From Phycisphaerales bacterium UBA3190 (GTDB taxonomy: Bacteria > Planctomycetota > Phycisphaerae > Phycisphaerales > UBA1924), in the NCBI GenBank assembly GCA_002364005.1, contig DEXG01000005.1:1-64000 (forward strand): a DNA stretch of 64,000 bases. The letters are read 5' to 3'. Below the pieces are notes generated by a model. That model did not search any database and had not been told where the DNA came from. It saw only the letters and a program-made list of their open reading frames with translations. Within the stretch, counting starts at the first letter, position 1; the number at the start of each line of letters is the position of its first letter. The translations under genes and the position numbers were made by a program. Positions 17,110 to 26,108 of the stretch are shown here, one piece after another.

Positions 17110-18384
17110 CTACAGGTCGAGGTCTTCGAGCTTGGGACGGATGCGCTCGCTCACATCCTTAGGCTTGCCGCCTGTTCGCAGTTCTTCGAGCAGGCGCAGG
17201 TAGGTGTCGTACCGAGCCGAGGAAATCTCACCTCGTTCCACGGCCTCCTTGACGGCACACCCGGGCTCGTGCTCGTGGGAGCAGTCGTTGAACTTGCACG
17301 AGTGCACAAAGGGCTCGAACTCGGGGAACAGCCAGCGCAGCTCATCGGGGCTGACATCGGCCAAGCCGAAGAAGCGCACGCCGGGGGTGTCGATGACCCG
17401 GATCTGTCCGCCCCCGAACTGGTCGGGGTTGTCGATGAAGTGCATGGCGCTGGCCGTGGTCGTGTGGCGTCCGCGCTGATCGAGCCCGCGCACCGCGCCG
17501 GTTTCGATGCCCAGCTGCGCGTCGAGCGCGTTGGCCAGCGAGCTCTTGCCCACGCCCGAGTGCCCCACGAACGCACAGGTCTTGCCCGCCAGCAGCGTGC
17601 GCAGCTCATCGACACGCGAGGACGAATCGTCGCCCGGTGCCGCGGCACAGACCGCGATCGGGATCCCCGCGTCGCGGTACGGATCGAGCTTCTTGAGCGT
17701 TGCTTCGAGCTCGTCGGCATCGACGAGGTCCGCCTTGTTCACCGCGATGATCGCATCGCAGCCGCCCCACTCGACGGCAACGAGGTACCGGTCGATCAAG
17801 CGCGGGTGCAGTGGCGGCGAGGCCACCGAGACCACGATCACGACCACATCGACATTGGCCGCGACGACGCGCTCCTGCTGCGGGTTGTGGGCATCGGGGC
17901 GGGCGAGCTTGCTGGTGCGGGGCAGCACATTGACCACCTCGTGCTGCTCCTCTTCACCGGGCAGATCCAACTCGGTGATACTCACCCGATCGCCCACGGC
18001 GATGGCGGACTGCTGCCTGCCCGCCATGTCGGCGCTGAGCCGGGCAAGCATGGGCTCGGTCTGCCCATCGAGCAGCACCGTCGCCCGGCGGCGCGTGAGC
18101 CCAACGACCAAGCCCTGGGTCAGTTCCTGCTGGCCCTGGCCTTCATCGACGCGTTTGTGCGCATATTCCTTGTCGACCAGGCGGAGCACCCAGTCGTGCA
18201 GCGGGTCGGGGCGTCGCTTGCCCCGCCCGACACGCTCGCCGTCGTAGGTCTCACGGGCCTTGGCCCCACGGCGCTTCTGCGCATCGGACCGCTGCTTGCG
18301 TGCCTGGTCATAGAGCCGATCCCGCTCGTCCTTGGGCAGGGATTCGAGGATGGCTTCGAGTTTGGTCTTCTGGTGCTTGTTCAA
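17110..18384 (-). CDS. rsgA: Ribosome small subunit-dependent GTPase A
   Basis: RsgA matures the 30S subunit with a circularly permuted GTPase. The order G4-G1-G3 is visible: NKAD (216-219), GHSGVGKSS (274-282), DTPG (332-335). The OB fold lies at about 85-160, and a zinc site follows near 363-376 (CKFNDCSHEHEPGC). The switch region RGRHTTT contains the catalytic His environment typical of RsgA. At 424 residues it is longer than the usual 300-350 because of a basic, Arg/Lys-rich N-terminal extension of about 60 residues. The start appears to be TTG at 18384, since there is no in-frame ATG before the OB fold; this is uncertain. The convergent VCBS gene ends about 100 bases away. Confidence 0.95.
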   Translation of the reverse strand: MNKHQKTKLEAILESLPKDERDRLYDQARKQRSDAQKRRGAKARETYDGERVGRGKRRPDPLHDWVLRLVDKEYAHKRVDEGQGQQELTQGLVVGLTRRRATVLLDGQTEPMLARLSADMAGRQQSAIAVGDRVSITELDLPGEEEQHEVVNVLPRTSKLARPDAHNPQQERVVAANVDVVVIVVSVASPPLHPRLIDRYLVAVEWGGCDAIIAVNKADLVDADELEATLKKLDPYRDAGIPIAVCAAAPGDDSSSRVDELRTLLAGKTCAFVGHSGVGKSSLANALDAQLGIETGAVRGLDQRGRHTTTASAMHFIDNPDQFGGGQIRVIDTPGVRFFGLADVSPDELRWLFPEFEPFVHSCKFNDCSHEHEPGCAVKEAVERGEISSARYDTYLRLLEELRTGGKPKDVSERIRPKLEDLDL

Positions 18385-18423
18385 TAGGGCATTGTTGGCC
18401 TCGGATCGCTCCGAGACTCAACA

Positions 18424-18493
18424 ACGAGCCGCGACCGTCAGGGAGCGGTCAGAAAATCGTTGAATAAACCGCTCCCTCACGGTCGCGGCTCGT
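18424..18493. repeat. Repeat family B, compact inverted repeat
   Basis: Two 26-base arms (18424-18449 and 18468-18493) are inverted copies with one mismatch, around an 18-base AT-rich loop. Arm core: CGAGCCGCGACCGTCAGGGA. The same arms occur at 34578-34708 with a longer interior. It lies between the divergent rsgA and kbl, so it cannot act simply as a terminator. Confidence 0.85.
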
Positions 18494-18541
18494 CTGCCCC
18501 TGACCTTACTACAATCTCCCACGCAATCGAGGAGAACACCG

Positions 18542-19789
18542 ATGACCACCACCACCACACCCCCCTTCGCCGTCCGTACTCGTGAAACGCTCGAGATGCT
18601 CGAGTCCTCCGGGCAGCTCAAGCAGCTCCAGACCCTCGACTCGCCCATGGGCGCGACCGTCACCATGATCGACGACGACGGGTCAAAGCACCAGCGCATC
18701 TGCATGTGCTCCAATAACTACCTTGGGCTGGCCAACCACCCCGATGTGGTGGAGGCGGGGATCGAGGCCCTGCGCCAGTACGGGGCGGGCACGGCCTCAG
18801 TCCGGTTCATCTGCGGCACATTCGCCCCGCACCTGACCCTCGAAGACACCATCGCCAACTACATGGGCACCGAGGCCAGCTATACCTTCGTCAGCTGCTG
18901 GAATGCCACCGAGGCCCTCTTCCCCACCTGCTGCGAAGCCGGCGATGTCATCATCTCCGATGAACTCAACCACGCCTGCATCATCGACTCCATGCGACTG
19001 ACCCCCGTGATCAAGAAGGGCGTCAAGAAGGGTGTCTTCAAGCACTCCGACATGGACTCGTGCCGACAGGCACTGGAGAAGGCCAAGAACGACCCGGAGA
19101 TCACCGGGCAGATCTGGCTCATCACCGACGGCGTGTTCTCCATGGAGGGCGACATCGCCGACCTGCCCGGGCTGCGAAAGCTCTGCGATGAGTACAACGC
19201 CCTGCTCGTCGTCGACGACTCGCACGGGCACGGCGTCATGGGCAAAACCGGACGCGGCACCCACGAGCACTACGGCATGTGCCCCGGCACGCCCGACTTC
19301 AACGAGGCCAACGGCGTCGTCGATGTCTTCACCGGCACCCTGGGCAAAGCACTCGGCGGCGGCGCGGGCGGCTTCATCGCAGGCTCCAAAGACCTCGTCG
19401 AGCTCATCATCCAGCGTGGGCGTCCGACACTGTTCAGCAACGCACTGCCGGTGACCGTCGCCGCCAGCGCCAACGCCGCGATCACGACGCTGATGAACGA
19501 GCCCCAGCGGGTACAGAAGCTGCGTGATGTCACGACCTACGCGAGAAAGCAGCTCGCGGCCGCAGGCTTTGAGGTCCTCGAATCGCCTACCGCCATCTGC
19601 CCCATCATCGTCGGCGACACCGCCAAGGCCATCGCGATGTCCAAGAAGCTCCTCGAGCACGGGATCTTCGTCATCGGCTTCGGCTTCCCCGTCGTCCCCG
19701 AAGGCACGGCGCGCCTCCGCATCCAGATGTCGGCGGCCCATGAGAACGAGCATGTGGATCAGTTGGTTGAGGCGCTGAAGAAGCTGTGA
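18542..19789 (+). CDS. kbl: Glycine C-acetyltransferase (2-amino-3-ketobutyrate CoA ligase)
   Basis: A 415-residue PLP enzyme of the alpha-oxoamine synthase family. KBL cleaves 2-amino-3-ketobutyrate with CoA to glycine and acetyl-CoA in threonine breakdown. Motifs: CSNNYLGLANHPDVVEAG, YGAGTASVRFICGT, SDELNHACIIDSMR, VVDDSHGHGVMGKTGRG (PLP-binding Asp/His) and FTGTLGKALGGGAGG with the Schiff-base Lys. VRFICGT next to APHLTLE fits KBL better than BioF, HemA or serine palmitoyltransferase, though these relatives are hard to separate by eye. A good Shine-Dalgarno site (GAGGAG) precedes the ATG. No threonine dehydrogenase gene is adjacent. Confidence 0.88.
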   Translation: MTTTTTPPFAVRTRETLEMLESSGQLKQLQTLDSPMGATVTMIDDDGSKHQRICMCSNNYLGLANHPDVVEAGIEALRQYGAGTASVRFICGTFAPHLTLEDTIANYMGTEASYTFVSCWNATEALFPTCCEAGDVIISDELNHACIIDSMRLTPVIKKGVKKGVFKHSDMDSCRQALEKAKNDPEITGQIWLITDGVFSMEGDIADLPGLRKLCDEYNALLVVDDSHGHGVMGKTGRGTHEHYGMCPGTPDFNEANGVVDVFTGTLGKALGGGAGGFIAGSKDLVELIIQRGRPTLFSNALPVTVAASANAAITTLMNEPQRVQKLRDVTTYARKQLAAAGFEVLESPTAICPIIVGDTAKAIAMSKKLLEHGIFVIGFGFPVVPEGTARLRIQMSAAHENEHVDQLVEALKKL

Positions 19790-20271
19790 GTGAACAACAG
19801 ATCAAAGCAGAACCACTCTCGAACGCAGAGCGAGAGTGGATCGACGATCAGCGGGCTGCCTGCTCGAAGTTCGTGAGTGAACTGATCAAACGGGATGTCG
19901 GACCAACACCAGCCATTCCCGATTTACATTCCGCATTCGATACCTGGCTCCATCAGTTCGTGCAATCCACAGGTAAACGCAAGCTCTTCTCCAAGAAACC
20001 GCACGTGATCGACCCGAACTCGATCGCTCTCAGCTTTGGAGTGGTTTTGGGCGATCACATCGCAACAGCCACACCGCTTGATTGGATGATCGTCACCGAC
20101 GCTTATGGCACGGACATGATGCTCTACGCGCCTGACAAAGACGGCAAGTACACTGACATCATCAATGCCCCGATGAACATGGTCGCGAAGCGAATCGAGA
20201 GCCGAACCGCTGGATGGATCGAACCAACCTACAACGCTGCTGTTGAAGAACTCAGCAAAATGGTTGGATGA
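19786..20271 (+). CDS. DUF3806-like hypothetical protein
   Basis: A 161-residue soluble protein starting with GTG that overlaps the kbl stop by four bases (GTGA), so translation is probably coupled. The central stretch SIALSFGVVLGDHIATATPL followed by DWMIVTDAYGTDMMLYAP resembles the DUF3806 family, of unknown function; that assignment is from pattern memory. Base composition is somewhat less GC-rich than kbl. Repeat family D begins directly after the stop. Confidence 0.7.
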   Translation: MSEQQIKAEPLSNAEREWIDDQRAACSKFVSELIKRDVGPTPAIPDLHSAFDTWLHQFVQSTGKRKLFSKKPHVIDPNSIALSFGVVLGDHIATATPLDWMIVTDAYGTDMMLYAPDKDGKYTDIINAPMNMVAKRIESRTAGWIEPTYNAAVEELSKMVG

Positions 20272-20272
20272 G

Positions 20273-20600
20273 TCGGGTGCCCCGCTTACGCGCAGCTGAA
20301 GCAGGGTCGATATCTGATCTCATGCTTAAACACCGACTCCGTCGGTACGGAAGCACGGCACCCAACGCACACGGATCGCCAGTTCACCCACGGCCCCGGA
20401 GGGGCCGACGAATGTAGCCACGGGTGGAGCGCAGCGCATCCCGTGGGCCGCCCGCCCCACCAATCCCCTTCGCCCCGGAGGGGCGAAGGAAGAGTTTGAT
20501 TGATCAACGTTCCACGGGTTGTCCGCCTCTGGCGGACCGCGATGCGGCTCCGCTCTACCCGTGGCTACAGGCCTCGGCTCCTCCGGAGCCGGTAGGATGC
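20273..20600. repeat. Repeat family D, copy 1 (composite of nested inverted repeats)
   Basis: Two modules follow each other. 20275-20385 is a loose inverted repeat starting GGGTGCCCCGCTTACG and ending near GGCACCCAACGCACAC. From 20391 comes CGGCCCCGGAGGGGCCG, then TGTAGCCACGGGTGGAGCGC and a second GC palindrome near 20466-20490. An inverted partner of the TGTAGCCACGGGT module occupies about 20512-20570. Copy 2 lies at 21113-21340. The copies are about 85 percent alike by eye, in the same orientation. Confidence 0.85.
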
Positions 20601-20660
20601 AGGCTTACAATCGATACGCGAACGGAACCGTTCCTAGAACCAATTACGTACACTCTCTAT

Positions 20661-21050
20661 GTGCCCCGCTGCCCTGTATGTCAATACGAACTCGATACTT
20701 GGGTCAGCTCAGACCCCTGCCCAGAATGTGGCCAGGCACCGCGTGAGTACACCCACAGATTTTTTACACATTCACAACGCCTGCTAATCACCCTGATCGC
20801 GATCGCTTTCCCCACTGCACACGTCGTCCTCCATCAGATGAGCTCAAGGACACTCCGGAGCAACGCGTGGACAGATCTCGCGACCACGCTGGGGCTTGGT
20901 GTGATCTTCCTTGGACCACCGATCTGTGTTTTCATCATCAAAGACAACTTTGAACGCGGGTTCGCGAAAGGATCCGCGATTGCATTCGCCGCGTTGTCGA
21001 TCATTCCGACCGTCATGCTCAACTTTGCGATTCAGATCGCGTTGCCATAA
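20661..21050 (+). CDS. Small zinc-ribbon membrane protein, start uncertain
   Basis: About 129 residues: an N-terminal zinc ribbon (CPVCQYELDTWVSSDPCPEC) and three or four hydrophobic segments (LLITLIAIAFPTAHVVL, TTLGLGVIFLGPPICVFII, IAFAALSIIPTVMLNFAI). This layout recurs at 21505 (ribbon at the other end), 62930 and 63574. There is no in-frame ATG; the frame runs back into repeat D, and GTG at 20661 is the best candidate start. The repeat may have displaced the original 5' end, so the gene could be damaged. Confidence 0.65.
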   Translation: MPRCPVCQYELDTWVSSDPCPECGQAPREYTHRFFTHSQRLLITLIAIAFPTAHVVLHQMSSRTLRSNAWTDLATTLGLGVIFLGPPICVFIIKDNFERGFAKGSAIAFAALSIIPTVMLNFAIQIALP

Positions 21051-21072
21051 TTGCGACCGGACTCGTCCGACA

Positions 21073-21114
21073 TCACCGATACCCGCACTCCGAGCATCGC
21101 CCGTTTTCATCGAG
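21073..21114 (-). pseudogene. 3'-end remnant of a zinc-ribbon gene
   Basis: On the minus strand the codons read LDENGRCSECGYR then stop, matching the end of the protein at 21505 (LDDEGRCSECGYR). Bases 21073-21098 equal 21505-21530 exactly (26 bases). The reading is cut off at 21114, where repeat D copy 2 begins. It is a fragment of a duplicated or disrupted gene. Confidence 0.75.
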
Positions 21115-21340
21115 CCGGGTGCCCTGCTTACGCGCAGCTTAAGCAGGCCGCAGCATCAATCTCATGCTTAAACACCGACTCCGTCGGTGCGTAAGCATGG
21201 CACCCCACGCACACGCATTACGCCAGTTCAATCCACGGCCCCGGAGGGGCCGAAGAATGTAGCCACGGGTGGAGCGCAGCGCAACCCGTGGAAAGACCAC
21301 GCACCGTCTCCCTTCGCCCCAGAGGGGCGAGGGAGTCGGA
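21113..21340. repeat. Repeat family D, copy 2
   Basis: This copy repeats the order of copy 1: GGGTGCCCTGCTTACGCGCA, then ACACCGACTCCGTCGGTGCG, CGGCCCCGGAGGGGCCG, TGTAGCCACGGGTGGAGCGC, and a final palindrome CTTCGCCCCAGAGGGGCGAG. The remainder up to 21504 holds no gene I can support. Confidence 0.85.
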
Positions 21341-21504
21341 CTGGCATACTCCGGGGGTTCCGCGGTGTGTCCTGCGTCTAAACTGCAACCTGCGCACAAG
21401 AACCTCGCCGCACTGCGCGGCTGCGCCGCGAGTACGGGCACTCCACATTTGCTCTGACTCACACTCTGTGTGCTCTGTGGTGAAATCCATCCTCTGGATT
21501 CCCC

Positions 21505-21855
21505 TCACCGATACCCGCACTCCGAGCATCTTCCCTCATCATCAAGCGTTTCGTACCCGCACCGGGCGCACCCCATCGCCGGGGCACGCACGATCCAGTG
21601 CGACAGCCGCCCGCTCAGCAACGCAAGTGTGACGCCCGCGCCGAGCAGCGGCACGCCGAAGAAGATCCCGTGCCACTGCCCGATGCCCATCCAGTTGCTC
21701 CAGCCCTGGGCGATGTTGCCCGTGCCCCAGAGCCCGAACAGCAGCCGGTTCACAACCATCACCAAACCGATGGTGACCATCGACAGCCCTACGAGGCGAA
21801 GCATGCCAAGCACGATGGCCCGAACACGGTGTATCTTTGCATGATCTGTTGGCAT
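21505..21855 (-). CDS. Small membrane protein with C-terminal zinc ribbon
   Basis: A 116-residue protein: two hydrophobic segments (IVLGMLRLVGLSMVTIGLVM; WHGIFFGVPLLGAGVTLALL) and a C-terminal zinc ribbon CARCGYETLDDEGRCSECGY. The ATG at 21855 has GGGGAG upstream. It follows the 21885 gene by 29 bases on the same strand and is likely its operon partner. Its function is unknown. Confidence 0.8.
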   Translation of the reverse strand: MPTDHAKIHRVRAIVLGMLRLVGLSMVTIGLVMVVNRLLFGLWGTGNIAQGWSNWMGIGQWHGIFFGVPLLGAGVTLALLSGRLSHWIVRAPAMGCARCGYETLDDEGRCSECGYR

Positions 21856-21884
21856 TGGTGTGTACTCCCCGACGGGTATACGCG

Positions 21885-22853
21885 TCAGCCCGCGGGCAGA
21901 TCCAATGAATAGACCGGGACCGCGAAGCGGTGGACGAAGTCCACGCCGCGCATCTGGGCGTGGACTTCCAGATCCCAGAACCTCGCCGGGCGCTGGTGCA
22001 ACTGGCACGCGGGTGCTGACTCGGGGATCGCAAACTCGATCGGCAGCGTCCCATCGCCACCCAGGTGTGCGTCGACATCCTCGCTCACCCACTCGTAGGT
22101 GTCGTGCGCCTGGCATTCGATGACCTGCTTGCCCTTGCCGCGGCTCGATTTCCGCTCGCCGTACACCTCCACCACATAGCGCAGCGTAACACACAGGCGG
22201 TCGGCCTTGCTCAGCCCGCGGGTGATGACGCGTGCCCTGAGCAACTCCCCGGGGCGCACCGGGACCCGATCGAACAGGATCCTCGGCGAGCCGTAGCGCA
22301 GGCGCATGAGCAGGCGCCGAATCGCCAGGGCAATGACCAGCACCGCGAACAGGTTCATAAAGAAGGCCATGATCAGCACGACCCAACCACCGATGCCGTT
22401 GCCCCATTCGTCGTAGGCGATCCAGTTCGAGATCGACGCCATCGCCAGCAGGATGCCAAGCCCGAGCACATGCACCCACCATCGCCGAGCATCGCGGCTG
22501 CGCATCCCCCGCAGCGTCATCGCCCGCGACCAGTCGTAATCGGCGCGCCATGGCTCGCTCGGGTGGGTCAGCAGGGTCCGCCTTCGGCGCGCATCGCGGC
22601 GGAGATCCTCCAAGCCATACGCGATCAGCATCAGCCCCGCGAGCACAAAGAAAAGACCACCCACCCCGATCACCCAAAGCGGGGTGCCAACCTTGCCACC
22701 AACTACGCCCTGCCAACGCAACACGCACATGACGCCGACCACCAGCGGGAGCAGCCCGATACCCACCGCCGTCCACCCGAAGACGGTTGTATTGCTGATC
22801 GCGGGATAGTTGGGCAGCGTTCGCGCACCCTCGGCGTCGCGTGTCGTCATCAA
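21885..22853 (-). CDS. Membrane protein, DUF3592-like
   Basis: A 322-residue protein with four predicted membrane segments (VFGWTAVGIGLLPLVVGVMC; VIGVGGLFFVLAGLMLIAYG; VLGLGILLAMASISNWIAY; VVLIMAFFMNLFAVLVIALA) and a soluble C-terminal beta-rich part (VRPGELLRARVITRGLSKAD, VTLRYVVEVYGERKSSRGKG). The layout resembles DUF3592-type proteins; the assignment is tentative. A competing 423-codon frame overlaps on the same strand, but only this frame has membrane segments and protein-like composition here. Confidence 0.75.
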   Translation of the reverse strand: MMTTRDAEGARTLPNYPAISNTTVFGWTAVGIGLLPLVVGVMCVLRWQGVVGGKVGTPLWVIGVGGLFFVLAGLMLIAYGLEDLRRDARRRRTLLTHPSEPWRADYDWSRAMTLRGMRSRDARRWWVHVLGLGILLAMASISNWIAYDEWGNGIGGWVVLIMAFFMNLFAVLVIALAIRRLLMRLRYGSPRILFDRVPVRPGELLRARVITRGLSKADRLCVTLRYVVEVYGERKSSRGKGKQVIECQAHDTYEWVSEDVDAHLGGDGTLPIEFAIPESAPACQLHQRPARFWDLEVHAQMRGVDFVHRFAVPVYSLDLPAG

Positions 22854-22898
22854 CTCAGTGTACGGGAATGGCGCCGCCCTGTTTCAGTACAGCGCTTG

Positions 22899-22955
22899 CC
22901 CCTCCGCCTCGCTTCGCTCGGCACCTCCCCGCGGGGGCGCGGGGAGGGACAGATA
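22899..22955. repeat. Repeat family C, single copy
   Basis: CCTCCGCCTCGCTTCGCTCG is followed by the palindromic core at 22922-22947 (CACCTCCCCGCGGGGGCGCG...). The same module occurs at 31791-31834. It lies between the divergently placed 21885 gene and the end of the SulP gene. Confidence 0.8.
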
Positions 22956-22976
22956 GCGGCAGCGCGATATACCGAA

Positions 22977-24551
22977 CTATGCCAGTTCGTCGTCGGCTAC
23001 GAAGTACTCGGGGTCTTCGAGCACATTGACCTCCACCATGTCGCCGGCCTTATGCAAGAGCAGTCGACAATCCTCGCTCAGGTGACGCAGGTGCAGGGTC
23101 TTGCCCGCCTGGCGATACTTCTCCGCGAGTGAATCGATCGCCTCGATCGCCGAGTGATCGACCACGCGTGAGTTGCGGAACTCGATCACCACATCGTCCG
23201 GGTCATTGGCCGGATCGAAGAAGTCGCGGAACTCGTTGATGCAGCCAAAGAACAGGGGGCCGTTGAGTTCATACACCCGTGACCCATCGGGATCATCGCG
23301 TTTGATCACATGCAGGTGACGCGCGTGCTCCCAGGCGAAGATCAGCGCCGAGACGATCACACCAACGATGACCGCCAATGCGAGATCGGTCAGCACCGTC
23401 ACGCCCGAAACCAGCACCAGCACGAACGCGTCCTTGGGCGGGGTCTTCTTGAGGATGCGGAAGCTGGACCACTCGAAGGTCGCGATGACCACCATGAACA
23501 TGACGCCCACCAACGCCGCCATGGGGATCTTCTCGATCAGGTCGCTGCCGAAGAGGATGAACGCGAGCAGGAACAACGCCGCGGCCACACCCGAGAGACG
23601 CCCGCGTCCGCCCGAGTTGATGTTGATCATGCTCTGGCCGATCATGGCGCAGCCGCCCATGCCGCCGAACAGGCCCGTGACCGAGTTGGCGATGCCCTGG
23701 CCCACGCACTCGCGGTTGCCGCGTCCGCGGGTGTCGGTCATCTCGTCGATGAGTGTGAGGGTCAGCAGCGATTCGATGAGCCCGACCGCCGCCAGGATGA
23801 AGGCGTAGGGCAGGATGATCTTGAGTGTCGTCAGATCAAAGGGGACCGAGATGGGGTGGAACGATGGGAACCCGCCCTTGATCGAGGCGATGTCGCCGAC
23901 GGTCTTGGTGTCGATGTTGAACCCGATGACCAGGACCGAGACCACCAGAATGCCCGCCAGGGCCGAGGGAAACGCCTTGGTCAGCTTTGGCAGGAAGAAC
24001 ATAATCCCCATCGTCATCGCGATGAAGCCCAGGAAGACCAGCATGGGCGTGCCGCTCAACCAGACCTGCCCGCCCTGACCATCATCGACCTTGAACTGCG
24101 ACAGCTGCGCCAGGAAGATCACGATGGCCAGCCCGTTGACGAATCCCAGCATCACCGGGTGAGGCACGATGCGAATGAACTTCCCGAGCCGGAGCAGCCC
24201 GACGGCGATCTGGATCAAGCCGGTCAGCACCACCGTGGCGAAGAGAAACTCCACGCCGTGCTCTGAAACCAAGTGCACCATCACGACCGCCATCGCACCG
24301 GTCGCGCCCGAGATCATGCCCGGTCGGCCGCCAAAGAGCGACGCGAGCAGACCGACCATGAACGCGGCATAGAGCCCCACGAGCGGGTTCACACCCGCGA
24401 TGATGGCAAAGGCCACCGCCTCGGGGACCAGCGCCAGGGCGACGGTGAGCCCAGAGAGCACCTCGGTTTTGATCCCGCTGCCGAGAAACCCCTTGGCAGA
24501 GATCGCGCCCCAGCCCTTGGGCGTGGCGACTTTCGAATCCAAGTTTTCCAT
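22977..24551 (-). CDS. SulP family inorganic anion transporter with STAS domain
   Basis: A 524-residue protein with about ten to twelve membrane segments and the SulP signature near the N-terminus (LSGLTVALALVPEAVAFAII, GVNPLVGLYAAFMVGLLAS, GRPGMISGATGAMAVVM). The C-terminal 100 residues form a STAS domain (VVIEFRNSRVVDHSAIEAID). SulP proteins import sulfate, bicarbonate or other anions; the substrate cannot be read by eye. It is a single gene; the next gene upstream on the strand ends in a terminator. Confidence 0.93.
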   Translation of the reverse strand: MENLDSKVATPKGWGAISAKGFLGSGIKTEVLSGLTVALALVPEAVAFAIIAGVNPLVGLYAAFMVGLLASLFGGRPGMISGATGAMAVVMVHLVSEHGVEFLFATVVLTGLIQIAVGLLRLGKFIRIVPHPVMLGFVNGLAIVIFLAQLSQFKVDDGQGGQVWLSGTPMLVFLGFIAMTMGIMFFLPKLTKAFPSALAGILVVSVLVIGFNIDTKTVGDIASIKGGFPSFHPISVPFDLTTLKIILPYAFILAAVGLIESLLTLTLIDEMTDTRGRGNRECVGQGIANSVTGLFGGMGGCAMIGQSMININSGGRGRLSGVAAALFLLAFILFGSDLIEKIPMAALVGVMFMVVIATFEWSSFRILKKTPPKDAFVLVLVSGVTVLTDLALAVIVGVIVSALIFAWEHARHLHVIKRDDPDGSRVYELNGPLFFGCINEFRDFFDPANDPDDVVIEFRNSRVVDHSAIEAIDSLAEKYRQAGKTLHLRHLSEDCRLLLHKAGDMVEVNVLEDPEYFVADDELA

Positions 24552-24630
24552 GCGATACTGTCCTACCCAGGTGTGCGGCGATCGTGTGCAGAGGTCAATA
24601 AACCGTATACGCCCTGATCAGCCAAGGCAC

Positions 24631-24660
24631 AAAAAAACCATGCGTCGGAGCGAGCATGGT
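24631..24660 (-). terminator. Terminator of the PIN-TRAM gene
   Basis: On the minus strand a 7-bp stem ACCATGC/GCATGGT is followed by seven T. It lies 16 bases after the stop at 24676. Confidence 0.85.
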
Positions 24661-24675
24661 CAAGAAGTTCTGATG

Positions 24676-25968
24676 TTATCGTCTCGGATTCCGAGGCGTG
24701 CCCTTGAGCCCGCTGGAGCGATTCACGATGCGTGGGCCGTTGATATTCGCCGGCTTCACGGGGTGAACCCCCGTGTCGTCGTTATCGCCCTCATCATCAC
24801 CCTCGCCGTCTGCGTCGCTCATGATGGGCTGGTGCTCGCCTTCACCCTCGTACTGAGGTGGGCGATGCTCCTGGATGGCCTGCTCGCGCTCTGTGCCGTC
24901 CATATCAGCCATGTCAACGCGTGCAAACAACAGACGCCCAGCGGCGGTCTGCATCGAACTGGTAATCACCAGATCGCGGGTCTCACCGATGAAGGGGTAC
25001 CCGTCCTCAGCCACAACCATGGTGCCATCTTCGAGGTAGCCCACGGCCTGGCCGTGCTGCTCACCGGGCTTGATCAGCTCAACACTAATCATCTTGCCCG
25101 GGATCACCACGGGCTTGAGCGCGTTGGCCAGATCGTTGACATTGATCACCCGGATCTTCTGGATCGTGGCGATGCGGACCAGCGCCACATCGAGCGTCAC
25201 CATCATGCCCGGCAGTCGCCCGCACAGCTCCACGAGCGCCAGGTCGACGCCCTTCTTCTGCGTGGGGGTCGTATCGATCACGACATCGACGCTGTTCATA
25301 CGCTGCAGCTTGTTGGCGATATCAAGCCCACGACGACCCTTGTTCCGCTTCATGCGATCGCGCGAGTCGGCGAGCAGCTGCAGCTCCTCGATCACGAACT
25401 CGGGGATGATCACGGTCTGCTGGATGAGCCCAGAAGCGGCGATGTCCGCGATACGGGCGTCGATCAACGCCGAAGTATCCAACACCAGGGGCATCGGGCC
25501 CCGCATCTCCTTGGCGAACTCGACATACGGGATGACCAGTCGGAACTCGTCCTGCGTCTGCAGCACCATGGTGATGCCCAGATACGAGAGCGAGACGCCC
25601 AGCAGCATCTTGATCGAGGTGATGAATGTGCCGGTCTGAATATCCCACGACTGCACGACCAGATCGATCACGGTCGAGAACACCCAAGCCGCCATCAACC
25701 CCGCCATCAGCCCGAACACCACGCCCGAGACCAACGAAATCTTTTTGCGAGGCGTCAGGAGGTCGATCGCCAGGAAAACGCCCGCGAGCACGAGGGCCGT
25801 CAGAACCGGAATCCACCAGTTCTTGGCGAAGCCAACTTCCAGCTCGTCCGCGTTAAAACTGATGCTCAGGACATACAGGAGCACCACAATGAGCATCAGG
25901 GCAACAAAGCCGATCCGTATAAACCGGACGAGCATTTTCTTGTTGTGATCTTCTTGTTCGTTGAGCAT
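24676..25968 (-). CDS. PIN/TRAM-domain membrane protein, YacL-like
   Basis: A 430-residue protein with four N-terminal membrane segments, then a PIN nuclease domain starting PLVLDTSALIDARIADI (acidic residues D, E of the PIN core; PEFVIEELQLLADS, GRRGLDIANKLQ, VTLDVALVRIA), then a TRAM-like RNA-binding segment (VVIPGKMISVELIKPGEQHG QAVGYLEDGTMVVAEDG). This matches the YacL family found in many bacteria, whose physiological RNA target is not established. A low-complexity acidic/basic tail of about 70 residues is extra. Confidence 0.9.
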   Translation of the reverse strand: MLNEQEDHNKKMLVRFIRIGFVALMLIVVLLYVLSISFNADELEVGFAKNWWIPVLTALVLAGVFLAIDLLTPRKKISLVSGVVFGLMAGLMAAWVFSTVIDLVVQSWDIQTGTFITSIKMLLGVSLSYLGITMVLQTQDEFRLVIPYVEFAKEMRGPMPLVLDTSALIDARIADIAASGLIQQTVIIPEFVIEELQLLADSRDRMKRNKGRRGLDIANKLQRMNSVDVVIDTTPTQKKGVDLALVELCGRLPGMMVTLDVALVRIATIQKIRVINVNDLANALKPVVIPGKMISVELIKPGEQHGQAVGYLEDGTMVVAEDGYPFIGETRDLVITSSMQTAAGRLLFARVDMADMDGTEREQAIQEHRPPQYEGEGEHQPIMSDADGEGDDEGDNDDTGVHPVKPANINGPRIVNRSSGLKGTPRNPRR

Positions 25969-26108
25969 GGCTTCACCCTCGCTTGCGGCCGCGCCTCGAT
26001 GAGCATCAATAGTCTGTGTAGCCCGAGATCGACGAGTCCAATTTGTGCTGCTATGAGTGTAGCCGATATGATTGATTCATCAGCAGAAATCACGGGCACA
26101 TTAAGTGC

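Noticed and set aside
20273..21340. CRISPR array
   Set aside because: Only two copies, of about 230 bases each, made of palindromes; no short regular repeats with spacers and no cas genes.
21856..22776. Upstream part of a 423-codon minus frame overlapping the DUF3592-like gene
   Set aside because: Only the last 116 codons look like a protein; the rest overlaps a frame with clear membrane segments. The gene start at 21855 has its own ribosome-binding site.
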